From: JANQPD01 sp963715655
GTDB taxonomy: Bacteria > Bacteroidota > Bacteroidia > Flavobacteriales > Schleiferiaceae
Reading direction: 5' to 3'
DNA: 64,000 nucleotides
Assembly: GCA_963715655.1 (NCBI GenBank)
Contig: OY970262.1
Location: forward strand, 124,001-188,000
The notes below the pieces were generated by a model. It had not been told where the DNA came from. It saw nothing but the letters and a program-made list of their open reading frames with translations, and did not search any database. The first letter of the stretch is position 1; every line of letters begins with the position of its first letter. Positions 7,972 through 17,054 of the stretch are shown here, in pieces. The position numbers and the translations under genes are program-made.

Positions 7972-8000
7972 TATTAGTTGCTGTTGCCTTAAAGACACTT

Positions 8001-8034
8001 CAAAAATATAGATGCGTTGCCTAAGGGGTGCAAA
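8001..8034 (-). promoter_or_regulatory. Candidate Bacteroidota-type promoter for the ECF sigma operon
   Basis: Read on the minus strand, TTTG at 8034-8031 is followed 22 bases later by TATTTTTG (8008-8001), matching TTTG-N19-22-TAnnTTTG. The predicted transcript start is near 7994, a few bases inside the longest ORF, which favours the internal ATG at 7971. Confidence 0.4.
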
Positions 8035-8170
8035 TATTCTTTAAATTACTGATATACAAAGAGAAAAGTTGCAAAAAGAGGTGGCGGTTGGTTGTAAAGA
8101 TTGAAGGTTGCAGGAGTTTTTGGTTAAACGGAGGTTTAAAGCTTACCTTCCAAAGGCACGGTTTAAAAAA

Positions 8171-8200
8171 AATCCCGAAACCTTAAAAAGGCTCGGGATT
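8171..8200 (-). terminator. Terminator downstream of the T9SS gene
   Basis: AATCCCGA (8171-8178) pairs with TCGGGATT (8193-8200); inside, CCTT and AAGG form a second short stem. On the minus strand a run of Ts follows. It lies 122 bases after the T9SS gene stop at 8323. The rest of the 8.0-8.3 kb gap shows only the sigma promoter and AT-rich sequence. Confidence 0.8.
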
Positions 8201-8322
8201 TCCGGGAAATGGGTAATAGGGTTATTACCGCTCAATCAAAATTGTAATGCTTGTACACAGTTTTCAAACGCTGTGCCACAAATTTTTAGACTACGCTTTT
8301 AAGATACGTTGCCTGCGTATTT

Positions 8323-10728
8323 TTATTGTACTAGTAATCTATAAGTACCAGCGTCAGAATGTAAAAAATAAACCCCTGCGGCCAAATTATTTAGCAAAAT
8401 GGAAGTGTTAGACTTAGCAGCTATAGGTATGGTTTGTATTTTTTGTCCATTGGCATTAATTAAGGTTAAGGTGGTTTTGCTTTCCCCTTTCCATTTTATA
8501 AATACCTTATCCTTTGCGGGATTAGGGTAAACATTTAGCCACTGTTGCAACGTATTTTCACGTAGAGATACATTTTGTATAATCACCGTTTTGGCCATAT
8601 TGGTTATAATCGGTTTTTGAAAATCAAAGTAAATATCAGCATCATTTAAAATGCTATCCCCTAAGCCAAGTGCAGGGTTTAGTCCTGCTGAAAAACTAAT
8701 ATACCCTTGGCTACCTAGCGGATCAGAAGCACTATCAGGCAACATGATGTTATCAAACTCCCAAATTAAAATGTTGTTTTGCACGCTAATAGAATAGGCA
8801 TGACTAGCACTATTCATAATAATGGAGGTAATGGGTAAGGTTAAATCTAGCGTATCCACCACCGTAACTTTTACCGCTGGTGAATTTCCCGTATTTTGAA
8901 AACGGATGCGGTAATCTACCTGATTAGTACCCGGTTTTATATTAGTGGCACTCGGTGTTTTGTCATTAGGGTCATAGGCACCGCGTACTTCTAAGCAAAG
9001 CGTATCGAAATTATTTTGAGGAAGTACATCACCATTAATGCCATTTAGCTGTGCGTATAAACACAGGGTGTCGCCCAAATTATTTCCAGCGGTATCTGTT
9101 CTAAGCTGTATCTGAATAGATTTCTCTTCAAACATTGCTAAACTGTTAAAGGTAAACGTATGTTTATTTCCATTTACGCTGGTGCTTTGAGGCACACTAC
9201 TTATAAAAGACATGGTGCCGGGTATGGTAAGATCAACAGTTATAAGTCCGCTTTGGGCGGTGCCAGGGTTTTGAATTAACAATTTGTAATTTTCAGTAAA
9301 ACCATACGTTGCTTGCCCCGTGTAAGATTCTACATCTACTAAGGCATCTATAGTACCATCATGCTCAATAGCAATATCTTGCTGAAAATTTTGGTTTGCG
9401 CTTAGCGATATTGAAGTGGGTAAAGTACACGAAGTGCTCAACCTCAAATATTTGCGTGAGATGTTGGTTGGTATAGCAAAATTGTACGTACCCGCTGGTA
9501 CTAACACTGAAAACTTGCCTTGCGAGCCGCTGCTGAAATTGGCTGCGGACAGCCCTTGTGATAAGTTAAGCACGCCAAAGGGTACAGGCATTTCATTAGG
9601 TTCAAAATTGCAGTTTGAGTTTTGATCTAAAAATAGAGTCCCACTAACTCGCGCAAAATTTGTTTGAGTAGAATAGGCGTAGTTATTTTGCGGGTATAGT
9701 GATGTATTTACGGGCGGATCTTCTGCGTAGTAAAAAAGCTCATTATTTATACTAGAAATGCTAGAAACCGGAGCCGGATAATTTGCTAAAATGGAAAGGT
9801 TACCTAGCAATGCTCTAATTACTAAAGATCCCTCCAAACTGATGAAATATCCATTATTTGTGGTGCCCGCAAATGAGTGATGGATAAAGAAAGAATTACT
9901 CATTCCCAGCGATATACTATCCATCAACGTGATGTTATTTCCTGTAATACGGTAGAGATTTATGTTTTGGTTTGGAAATAGTTTATTTGTAAATAAATAT
10001 ATATTTCCGCCATCTTCAAATGTTTTTAAACCGTAGCCAAAACGTCTAGTAAAGTTTTGATGAATGTTGGCGAATTTTTCCCATGTGCCTCCTCGGTAAA
10101 CCATTGCAGGGATAGAGTCAGAGTTAAACGAACCAAATACTCCTGTTGCTACCAGTTCGCTATTTATTAAACTTAAACTAATAACGCTATCATTATTTGA
10201 AGAAGATGTTAGTGGTAAGTTCGTAAAAGTGCCGCTGCTAAAATATCCAATGTTTTCAATCGCGGGTATGTTAAAGGTAAATCTACCCCCCATATATAGT
10301 CGAGCAGTAGCGGCATCGTAAAGCAAATCTGATACTCCTCCAAAGAAGTCGTTTTGTACTAAACGAGACCAAGCACTATTTGTGAATTGATAAACTGCTC
10401 CTGAGTCTCCACCAATATTTAAACTTAAATACAAGTCTTCATTTGGAAGTACTTCTAAGTCTCGAACTTCTAATGAAGTTTGATTAAGGGGGAGTGATGG
10501 AAAATAAGTCCAATTCAAACCATTCCATTTCGCAACTTTCACTTGATTCCCTTCAGCGTATGCAACGTATTGATTGCCATTAGCTTCTATTCCTCTTGGG
10601 TTAGGAAAATTATTGTTAATTGAATTTAAACCACCACCAACCGGCACCCACGCTTGCGCGGATACTTGATGAGAAGCGAAAAAGGTAATTGCAATTAATA
10701 GTAGTTTAATCGTTTTCATAATATTCAT
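8323..10728 (-). CDS. T9SS-secreted protein with SdrD-B-like and DUF11/DUF7619-like domains
   Basis: 801 residues. A signal peptide (to about 24, ending HQVSA) leads into a region of short strand repeats to about residue 350, possibly a propeller. RVSGTLFLDQNSNCNFEPNE (about 359-378) is an SdrD B-like module. Ig/DUF11-type repeats follow, with AYDPNDKTPS and VDYRIRFQNTGNSPAVKV around 590-625, typical of secreted Bacteroidota proteins. The C-terminal 75 residues (WLNVYPNPAKDKVFIKW to AAGVYFLH) are a type A T9SS sorting domain, so it is exported and probably anchored on the surface. Its start overlaps the stop of the anchor-barrel gene by 4 bases, making it the output of the second sigma locus. 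Confidence 0.85.
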   Translation of the reverse strand: MNIMKTIKLLLIAITFFASHQVSAQAWVPVGGGLNSINNNFPNPRGIEANGNQYVAYAEGNQVKVAKWNGLNWTYFPSLPLNQTSLEVRDLEVLPNEDLYLSLNIGGDSGAVYQFTNSAWSRLVQNDFFGGVSDLLYDAATARLYMGGRFTFNIPAIENIGYFSSGTFTNLPLTSSSNNDSVISLSLINSELVATGVFGSFNSDSIPAMVYRGGTWEKFANIHQNFTRRFGYGLKTFEDGGNIYLFTNKLFPNQNINLYRITGNNITLMDSISLGMSNSFFIHHSFAGTTNNGYFISLEGSLVIRALLGNLSILANYPAPVSSISSINNELFYYAEDPPVNTSLYPQNNYAYSTQTNFARVSGTLFLDQNSNCNFEPNEMPVPFGVLNLSQGLSAANFSSGSQGKFSVLVPAGTYNFAIPTNISRKYLRLSTSCTLPTSISLSANQNFQQDIAIEHDGTIDALVDVESYTGQATYGFTENYKLLIQNPGTAQSGLITVDLTIPGTMSFISSVPQSTSVNGNKHTFTFNSLAMFEEKSIQIQLRTDTAGNNLGDTLCLYAQLNGINGDVLPQNNFDTLCLEVRGAYDPNDKTPSATNIKPGTNQVDYRIRFQNTGNSPAVKVTVVDTLDLTLPITSIIMNSASHAYSISVQNNILIWEFDNIMLPDSASDPLGSQGYISFSAGLNPALGLGDSILNDADIYFDFQKPIITNMAKTVIIQNVSLRENTLQQWLNVYPNPAKDKVFIKWKGESKTTLTLINANGQKIQTIPIAAKSNTSILLNNLAAGVYFLHSDAGTYRLLVQ

Positions 10729-12098
10729 TTTAGGTTGTTAAATCTGTAAATTACACTGAGCGAAACACTTAAATCACGTGGTGCCCAGTTTATATTTTCA
10801 CTTTTATCAAAAGATTTTAAGTATTGTCTATAACTTGGCTCGGCTGCTAAGTATAAATTATTGGTTAATTGATACATCAATGAAAATCTAAATTGAGCAG
10901 AGCCTATCGACTTTTCATACACAGCATCACTCACATTATTTAGCGTAAGCGTAGTAGGGTTTACCCCGATGGATTTTTGTGATAATAAAAAACTGTGGTT
11001 GTAAATACCTTCTGCACCAAGGCTCCATTTCCCTTTTAAAGAAAACTCATAGTAAATGCTAATGGGGATGCTTATAAACGTGTAATCATTACTTCCGCTA
11101 GAGGTGTATTCTTTATTATCCGGACTTTCAAAATAATTAAGAATGTGGCCACTAGCCGAATCTATAAGCGGAATTTTATTAGTTTGGTATTGATAATTTA
11201 CGGTATTGCTCAGCTTGCGGTACTCTATGCCACCACCAATTTTAAAATGTTTAAATACACGGTACTTCAGTTCTAATCCTACATCAAAACCGACACCTGG
11301 TGTTACAGCGTTATCTATAGCCTTACCGTAATCAATATGCGTGGAGGGCGACTCGGTCAGGTACTCTTTTGGCGATAGATTATAAGTGGCCATAGCAAAA
11401 GCTCTTATTTCCCAACGATAGTTTAGACTACTTTTATTTGATCCGCTTACCATAGTTAAAACTGGACTGCCCACGCCAAACACTTTTAGTGAAGGAGATG
11501 ACCAAGGCTGGCGCGGCAATCCAATAGGTTTAGCCGGTACAGGGTTAACTGGTATGGTTTTATCATTTTGAGTCGTGTCGGTTCCGATTAATTTAGGCTG
11601 CTCAGTATTTGATACAAAAGGATTGTAGTTTGTCCTTTTATTACTAACCGCTATATCTTCCTCGGCAGGCTGCTTTGCCAAGCCTTGTGCAGATTCTCCG
11701 AAAGAAGACAACTTAAGATCTTCATTTTCTTGAATAAGCGCATCCTGTACTCTTCTAACATTTTCCTTTCCTCTGGTTTTATCACTTTCTTTATTCGTTT
11801 TAATGGCTCCTTCATTCTCGGCTTTCACTATGCCTTCTGATTCAGTTGGCATTATTTCTCTGGTAGGCAGGTTTGCTCCTTGGTCACTCTCACCTTTCTT
11901 CTGCATCCTGCCTTCACTGTAAAACACACCAAAAAACAACGCAATCACACTTGCCGCGGCCAACGCAATCCAAATTGCACGATAGCGGGCCTTAGGCTTA
12001 GTGGCGTTGAGCATTTGCTCCATACCCGCCCAAGCGTTCTTACTAAGCGGTTCTTCCGCTTTACGTGCTTGTTTCTTTATGTCATCCCAGTTCGTCAA
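10725..12098 (-). CDS. Membrane-anchored protein with C-terminal beta-barrel-like domain
   Basis: 457 residues in an unusual order. A cytoplasmic N-terminus (1-38, with LSKNAWAGMEQML) is followed by a transmembrane helix (about 40-60, IWIALAAASVIALFF), a long low-complexity linker (60-210), and a barrel-like domain (about 225-457: repeated amphipathic strands such as FKIGGGIEYRKL and FISIPISIYYEF, ending SVSLSVIYRF). It overlaps the ECF sigma gene upstream by 4 bases, so the N-terminus is a likely anti-sigma domain. One chain with both an inner-membrane helix and an outer-membrane-type barrel would have to span the envelope; the order of genes in the first sigma locus suggests a fusion. The barrel could also be a soluble beta domain. 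Confidence 0.65.
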   Translation of the reverse strand: MTNWDDIKKQARKAEEPLSKNAWAGMEQMLNATKPKARYRAIWIALAAASVIALFFGVFYSEGRMQKKGESDQGANLPTREIMPTESEGIVKAENEGAIKTNKESDKTRGKENVRRVQDALIQENEDLKLSSFGESAQGLAKQPAEEDIAVSNKRTNYNPFVSNTEQPKLIGTDTTQNDKTIPVNPVPAKPIGLPRQPWSSPSLKVFGVGSPVLTMVSGSNKSSLNYRWEIRAFAMATYNLSPKEYLTESPSTHIDYGKAIDNAVTPGVGFDVGLELKYRVFKHFKIGGGIEYRKLSNTVNYQYQTNKIPLIDSASGHILNYFESPDNKEYTSSGSNDYTFISIPISIYYEFSLKGKWSLGAEGIYNHSFLLSQKSIGVNPTTLTLNNVSDAVYEKSIGSAQFRFSLMYQLTNNLYLAAEPSYRQYLKSFDKSENINWAPRDLSVSLSVIYRFNNLK

Positions 12099-12637
12099 GC
12101 TTTATTTAATTGCTGTAATTGTTGTTGTAAAATCTTTTTAGCTCTAGTGAGTTGAGAGCGACTTGCACTTTCGGTAATTTCAAGTTGCTGCGCAATTTCT
12201 TTATGGCTGTAGCCTTCAATCTCGTATAGGTTAAACACCATTTTATAGCCATAAGGCAAGGCTTCAATCAGGTTTAATATATATTGAGCATCGTGTGTTT
12301 GGTTTGTTCCAGATAATTCAGCGGGTGCGTAAAATTCTACTGGTTCATCTACTTTAGGTAAGCTGGCTTTTTTATTCTCATCCAAGCAAGTGCGTACCAT
12401 AATTTGCCGTATCCAACCCTCAAAACTTCCTGCTCCCGTATATGTCTCTAAACTTTTAAACACCTTAAAAAACCCTTTATTTAATACTTCTTCCACTAAC
12501 GAACCATTATAACAATAGCGCACACACACCGATTTCATCCGTGGGCCAAACCGTTCGTATAAAGCGCGTTGCGCTTTGCGGTCTTCTTTTAGGCATTGTC
12601 TTATTAATGCTTGTTCGTTTGTTTGTTTCTCCTTCAA
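12095..12637 (-). CDS. ECF RNA polymerase sigma factor
   Basis: A 180-residue ECF sigma factor with region 2 (LYERFGPRMKSVCVRYC, EVLNKGFFKVFKSL, FEGWIRQIMVRTCLDENK) and region 4 (LPYGYKMVFNLYEIEGYSHK, EIAQQLEITESASRSQLTRA). It is clearly paralogous to the factor at 7.4-8.0 kb, with near-identical wording at region 4. It is coupled by a 4-base overlap to the anchor-barrel gene, its presumed anti-sigma partner. No good promoter was seen upstream. Confidence 0.9.
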   Translation of the reverse strand: MKEKQTNEQALIRQCLKEDRKAQRALYERFGPRMKSVCVRYCYNGSLVEEVLNKGFFKVFKSLETYTGAGSFEGWIRQIMVRTCLDENKKASLPKVDEPVEFYAPAELSGTNQTHDAQYILNLIEALPYGYKMVFNLYEIEGYSHKEIAQQLEITESASRSQLTRAKKILQQQLQQLNKA

Positions 12638-12921
12638 TCCCTGCGGATTCTATTTACTAAGACGCGTGCTTTTTGAAAAACGCTGCACGGGGTGAAAATA
12701 AATATCTTATTTTAAGTTTTTGTTGCGCTTGCATATTAGCAAAACCCATGCGCACACTTGTTCGCTAAATAATCCTCCACTTAAAGCAAAAACAATAGAC
12801 CACGGATTTTTTACGATTATACTGATACGCACTGATTAGTCGCATTTAACAGTTTTTTTTCATCTCTGTAGTCTTGTTCCTAACTTAACTTGTCCCCAAT
12901 TGGATGGGTGGATTGGTGAGC

Positions 12922-13480
12922 GAAATAGCTGCCGATTTTTTTTAACACATAGGCACATAGAGCTGCATTAAAATATCTCTGCTAAACCTCTGCTTTCTCT
13001 GTGAAATTTCTTCGGGTAACTTTGCGAAACCTTTGCGCTTATTTGTGAAATAGCTGCCGATTTTTTTAACACATAGACACATAGAGCTGCATTAAAATAT
13101 CTCTGCTAAACCTCTGCTTTCTCTGTGAAATTTCTTCGGGTAACTTTGCGAAACCTTTGCGCTTATTTGTGAAATAGCTGCCGATTTTTTTAACACATAG
13201 GCACATAGAGCTGCATTAAAATATCTCTGCTAAACCTCTGCTTTCTCTGTGAAATTTCTTCGGGTAACTTTGCGAAACCTTTGCGCTTCTTTGTGAAATA
13301 GCTGCCGATTTTTTCTAACACATAGGCACATAGAGCTGCATTAAAATATCTGCTAAACCTCTGCTTTCTCTGTGAAATTTCTTCGGGTAACTTTGCGAAA
13401 CCTTTGCGCTTCTTTGTGAAATAGTTGCCCAATTTTTCTAACACATAACCACATAGATATGCATTAAATAATCTCTATAC
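12922..13480. repeat. Tandem repeat, about 124-bp unit, four copies plus a partial fifth
   Basis: Units begin GAAATAGCTGCCGATTTTT at 12922, 13047, 13171 and 13295; a degenerate fifth begins at 13418. Periods are 125, 124, 124 and 123 bases. Each contains ACACATAGNCACATAGAGCT and, near its end, TAACTTTGCGAAACCTTTGC. Units are nearly identical, suggesting recent expansion. TAACTTTG fits the Bacteroidota -7 consensus TAnnTTTG, but without a consistent upstream box. Flanks (12638-12921, 13481-13672) show no gene; a short ATGGG(A)TGGATTGGTG-like phrase recurs on both sides. Confidence 0.9.
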
Positions 13481-13672
13481 TTGCCCCTCCCCAATTTGAT
13501 TGGTGGATTGGTGGGTTCTCTATGAAACCTCCGCGCCCTCTGTGCAACAACCCCATCGTGCCGCTATTGCCAACTGCTCTTCTGCCGCTAAATTGCCAAC
13601 CACCTCCTCACACCAACCACCTTCACTTTGCCTTAACACACAGCCTGCACCAAATTACTACCTTGCGCCCGT

Positions 13673-15805
13673 ATGAAACCAAGAAAAAAGAAGATGAAAA
13701 GTGCTAGTCAATTAGAAGACAAGGTACTTGATGTGTTACGTAAGGATGCGCTAAAAAGCTTCAATTATAAGCAAGTAGCGGGTAAACTAAAAATTACGGC
13801 TGAGAAAGAAAGAAGGCTAATTCTGGCCATTTTATCTAAACTCGCGAAAAGCGACAAAGTAGAAGAGCCGGAGCGTGGTAGCTTTAGATATAAGTATGAC
13901 CCAACATTTGAGCGCGGACGAGTGGATATGACCAGCAAAGGCGCTGCCTATATTGTATTAGAAAATGAAAAATTAGAAGATGTATATGTGGCCGCAGGTG
14001 ATTTAAATCATGCACTTGATGGTGATATAGTAAGTGTAATGCTTTATGCACAACGCAAAAATAAAAAGCTGGAAGGCGAGGTAAAGGATATTATTGAACG
14101 CGCCAAAATGGAATTTGTAGGCGTGGTAGAACTCACCAAAAATTACGGTTTTTTAATTGCCGATAGCCGTAAAATGAATCAAGATATTTACATACCTGCT
14201 GAAGGTTTGAAAGGTGTAAAACACGGAGAAAAAGCTATTGTAAGAATTACCGACTGGCCCGATAAAGCCAGTAGTCCTTTTGGCGAAGTATTAGAAGTAT
14301 TAGGTAAGCCAGGAAATCACGATGTGGAAATACATTCCATTTTGGCCGAATATGGGCTGCCTAGAGCGTTTCCAAAAAAGGTGGAACAAGAAGCTGAAAA
14401 CGTGGTGGAGGAAATCAGCGAAAGCGAAATTGCTAAGCGTAGAGATTTTAGAAAAGTAACCACCTTTACCATTGACCCTGTGGATGCTAAAGATTTTGAT
14501 GATGCACTCTCCTTTAAAAAACTAGAAAACGGAAACATTGAAGTAGGTGTACACATTGCGGATGTGACTCATTATGTTACCCCTAATAGTGATTTAGAAG
14601 AAGAAGCGGTAGAACGTGCAACTTCGGTTTATTTGGTAGATCGAGTGGTGCCGATGCTTCCGGAAAAATTGAGTAATAAAGTTTGCTCTTTACGCCCGCA
14701 TGAAGAAAAACTGACCTTTAGCGCGGTGTTTGAAATGACGACTGAGGCGGAAGTAAAAAACAAGTGGTTTGGCCGCACGGTTATATATAGTGATCACCGA
14801 TTTGCCTATGAAGACGCTCAAGAAGTTATAGAATCCGGTAAAGGAACCTTGGCCGAAGAAATTACTACGCTTGACGCGATGGCTAAAATTCTGCGTAAAA
14901 AACGTATGCAAAATGGAGCCATTGCCTTTGATAAACGCGAAGTGAAATTTCACCTTACTGAAGATGGAACGCCTACCGGGGTTTATTTTAAAGAAGCTAA
15001 AGATGCCAACCATTTAATTGAAGAGTTTATGCTTTTGGCCAACCGCTCGGTGGCGGAAGTAGTAGGGCGCAAGCCTGATGGTAAAGCTTCGGATAATACG
15101 ATGGTATATCGAATTCATGATACACCAAAGCCAGACAAACTTTTGGAATTAAGCAATTTTGTAAAGCAATTTGGCTACACCGTAAACACCAAGGAAACAC
15201 GTGCTATTTCTAAAAGCTTAAATCGCTTATTGGCAGATGTAAAAGGAAAGGGTGAGAGTAATATGATAGAAACGCTAACGGTGCGTACCATGGCAAAAGC
15301 TATTTACAGTACTGATAATATTGGGCACTACGGCCTTGCATTTGACTATTATACCCACTTTACCTCACCCATTAGGCGCTACCCGGATATGATGGTGCAT
15401 AGGCTTTTACAAAATTATTTAGATAACGGCAAAAATCCCGATAAGGTACACTACGAAGCATTATGCGAACATAGCAGCAACCGAGAACGCGTGGCTACGG
15501 AAGCAGAGCGAGCCTCTATAAAGTATATGCAGGTTAAGTTTATGGAAGAGCACGTTGGAGAAGAATTTATGGGTGTAATAAGTGGTGTTATGGAATGGGG
15601 AGTTTTTGTAGAACTACAAGAAAATTTCTGTGAAGGCATGATTCGCATTCGCGATTTTAAAGACGATTATTACAATTTTGATGATAAGAATTTTAGTATC
15701 GTTGGCGAACGTCATGGTAAGGTATATCAGCTTGGCGACCAGATTATGATTAAGGTAAAAAGTGCCGATTTAGATAAAAAGCAGCTAGACTTTGTGCCTG
15801 TTTAA
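13673..15805 (+). CDS. rnr: Ribonuclease R
   Basis: A 710-residue 3'-5' exoribonuclease of the RNB/RNase II family. The order is a basic N-terminus and winged-helix segment (about 10-65), two cold-shock OB domains (about 70-230), and the RNB catalytic domain (about 250-580), with active-site Asp residues in TIDPVDAKDFDDALSF near 265-280 and the HFTSPIRRYPDMMVHRLL motif near 560. A C-terminal S1 domain (about 625-705) follows. It degrades structured RNA processively. The length is usual for Bacteroidota. The ATG at 13694 is an alternative start. The 124-bp repeat lies just upstream. Confidence 0.95.
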   Translation: MKPRKKKMKSASQLEDKVLDVLRKDALKSFNYKQVAGKLKITAEKERRLILAILSKLAKSDKVEEPERGSFRYKYDPTFERGRVDMTSKGAAYIVLENEKLEDVYVAAGDLNHALDGDIVSVMLYAQRKNKKLEGEVKDIIERAKMEFVGVVELTKNYGFLIADSRKMNQDIYIPAEGLKGVKHGEKAIVRITDWPDKASSPFGEVLEVLGKPGNHDVEIHSILAEYGLPRAFPKKVEQEAENVVEEISESEIAKRRDFRKVTTFTIDPVDAKDFDDALSFKKLENGNIEVGVHIADVTHYVTPNSDLEEEAVERATSVYLVDRVVPMLPEKLSNKVCSLRPHEEKLTFSAVFEMTTEAEVKNKWFGRTVIYSDHRFAYEDAQEVIESGKGTLAEEITTLDAMAKILRKKRMQNGAIAFDKREVKFHLTEDGTPTGVYFKEAKDANHLIEEFMLLANRSVAEVVGRKPDGKASDNTMVYRIHDTPKPDKLLELSNFVKQFGYTVNTKETRAISKSLNRLLADVKGKGESNMIETLTVRTMAKAIYSTDNIGHYGLAFDYYTHFTSPIRRYPDMMVHRLLQNYLDNGKNPDKVHYEALCEHSSNRERVATEAERASIKYMQVKFMEEHVGEEFMGVISGVMEWGVFVELQENFCEGMIRIRDFKDDYYNFDDKNFSIVGERHGKVYQLGDQIMIKVKSADLDKKQLDFVPV

Positions 15806-15846
15806 ATTTCTGCTACATTTATACGCACACAAACAAACATAAAGCA

Positions 15847-16260
15847 ATGAAAAAAGGAACGTTTGAAATAATACTATTAGTAGTTGGGGTAATCGTTTTA
15901 ACCATTACGCTTTTCTTAATGTTTTCTGGCCAATTGGAAGGGGCACGCAGTATGTACTGGACAAACATTGCCATAGCCGGTGGTTTTGTGGTGTACATTG
16001 TAAATAATTGGATAAATACCAATGCGTTTAACAAAGAAATACGCAGCCTTAATCAGCATGTGCAGGCTTTAAAAGCTGAAGTAAAAGCGAAGGAAATACA
16101 GGTTGTAAAGTTGCAAGAAGAGCTTAAGGTTTCCACCAATGAAAAGGCAGGATTAAATGCTCAATTGCTAGAAGCTCAAGAAAAAATTGCAGAATTAAGC
16201 GCTACGGTTAGTGAGTTACAGCGGGAAAAAGACAATCCTTCTAAACCAAATGAAGCATAG
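15847..16260 (+). CDS. Small membrane protein with coiled-coil tail
   Basis: 137 residues with two transmembrane helices (about 7-27 and 36-54) and then a hydrophilic coiled coil (about 65-132, rich in Lys, Glu and Leu heptads). No family recognised. It starts 41 bases after rnr and ends 3 bases before the LysE gene, so the three could share a transcript. The tail is predicted cytoplasmic or periplasmic with no other domain; a scaffold role is only a guess. Confidence 0.65.
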   Translation: MKKGTFEIILLVVGVIVLTITLFLMFSGQLEGARSMYWTNIAIAGGFVVYIVNNWINTNAFNKEIRSLNQHVQALKAEVKAKEIQVVKLQEELKVSTNEKAGLNAQLLEAQEKIAELSATVSELQREKDNPSKPNEA

Positions 16261-16263
16261 AGG

Positions 16264-16875
16264 ATGGAGGTTCTGCTTTATGCAATTCCCTTAGGGTTCA
16301 CGCTTAGTTTAGCAGCTGGCCCCGTTTTTTTTGTGGTGGTAGAAACCAGTATTTCAAAGGGTAAAGCTGCTGCGTTTTCTTTAGACATGGGTGCTGTTGT
16401 TGCAGATTTGCTTTTTATACTCATTGCGTTTTACGGTAGTCAAAGTTTTATTTCCCACCTAAAAAACAATCCGGTTTTAAATATCATAAGCGGGCTTCTA
16501 GTAGTGCTCTTTGGCATCTATTACTTCTTTAAAAGTAGGCGCTCAGGGCAATTCCAAAGAAAAATTGAAATAAAGCGCAAACGGTTCTTTTTTGTGAAAG
16601 GCTTTCTATTAAACTTCTTAAATATTGGGGTGCTGTTCTTTTGGTTGGCCACCACTGTTGCCATTGGCGGAATGGTAAACCATGAGCCACGCAGTATGTG
16701 GGTTTTTTATGGCGCGTGCCTTGGCTCATACATACTATTAGATTTACTAAAAATCTTTTTTGCTAATCGTTTTAAAGAACGTTTGCGCGGAAGAAACCTA
16801 CAAGTAGTAGAGCGCCTAATTGCTTTTATACTCATGGGATTTGGAGTTTTTATAGCCGTAAGGAACTTTTTTTAG
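16264..16875 (+). CDS. LysE family translocator
   Basis: A 203-residue integral membrane protein with about six hydrophobic helices. The N-terminal LYAIPLGFTLSLAAGPVFFV carries the LysE/RhtB signature (P and GP in helix 1). These transporters export amino acids such as lysine, threonine or homoserine lactone; the substrate here is unknown. A charged loop (KSRRSGQFQRKIEIKRKRF, about 88-106) links helices 3 and 4, as in the family. The gene begins 3 bases after the preceding one. Confidence 0.85.
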   Translation: MEVLLYAIPLGFTLSLAAGPVFFVVVETSISKGKAAAFSLDMGAVVADLLFILIAFYGSQSFISHLKNNPVLNIISGLLVVLFGIYYFFKSRRSGQFQRKIEIKRKRFFFVKGFLLNFLNIGVLFFWLATTVAIGGMVNHEPRSMWVFYGACLGSYILLDLLKIFFANRFKERLRGRNLQVVERLIAFILMGFGVFIAVRNFF

Positions 16876-17007
16876 GTTACTCAACGCTTTCTCTAGTACA
16901 TCTGTATTTGTTTGTTGTTCCACCATTCGCGCAAAGCCACCTACCAAATAAAACTTTTAACAAGCCTTTTTCTCTACTTATTAAATAAATTTAGGGCAGA
17001 TGACCTA

Positions 17008-17038
17008 TTGATACTCCTTTGACTTTCAGGTAGTTTTG
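17008..17038 (+). promoter_or_regulatory. Candidate Bacteroidota promoter for the 1770-residue T9SS protein
   Basis: TTG (17008-17010) is followed 20 bases later by TAGTTTTG (17031-17038), an exact match to TAnnTTTG. Predicted transcription begins around 17045, giving a leader of about 10 bases before the ATG at 17055. Confidence 0.5.
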
Positions 17039-17054
17039 ATTCAAAATTCACACC

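Noticed and set aside
13190..13444. 84-codon minus-strand ORF in the tandem repeat
   Set aside because: It simply translates the repeat unit (the same residues twice) and has no upstream signals.
12922..13480. CRISPR array
   Set aside because: The units are about 124 bp and nearly identical throughout, without short repeats separated by unique spacers, and no cas gene is near.
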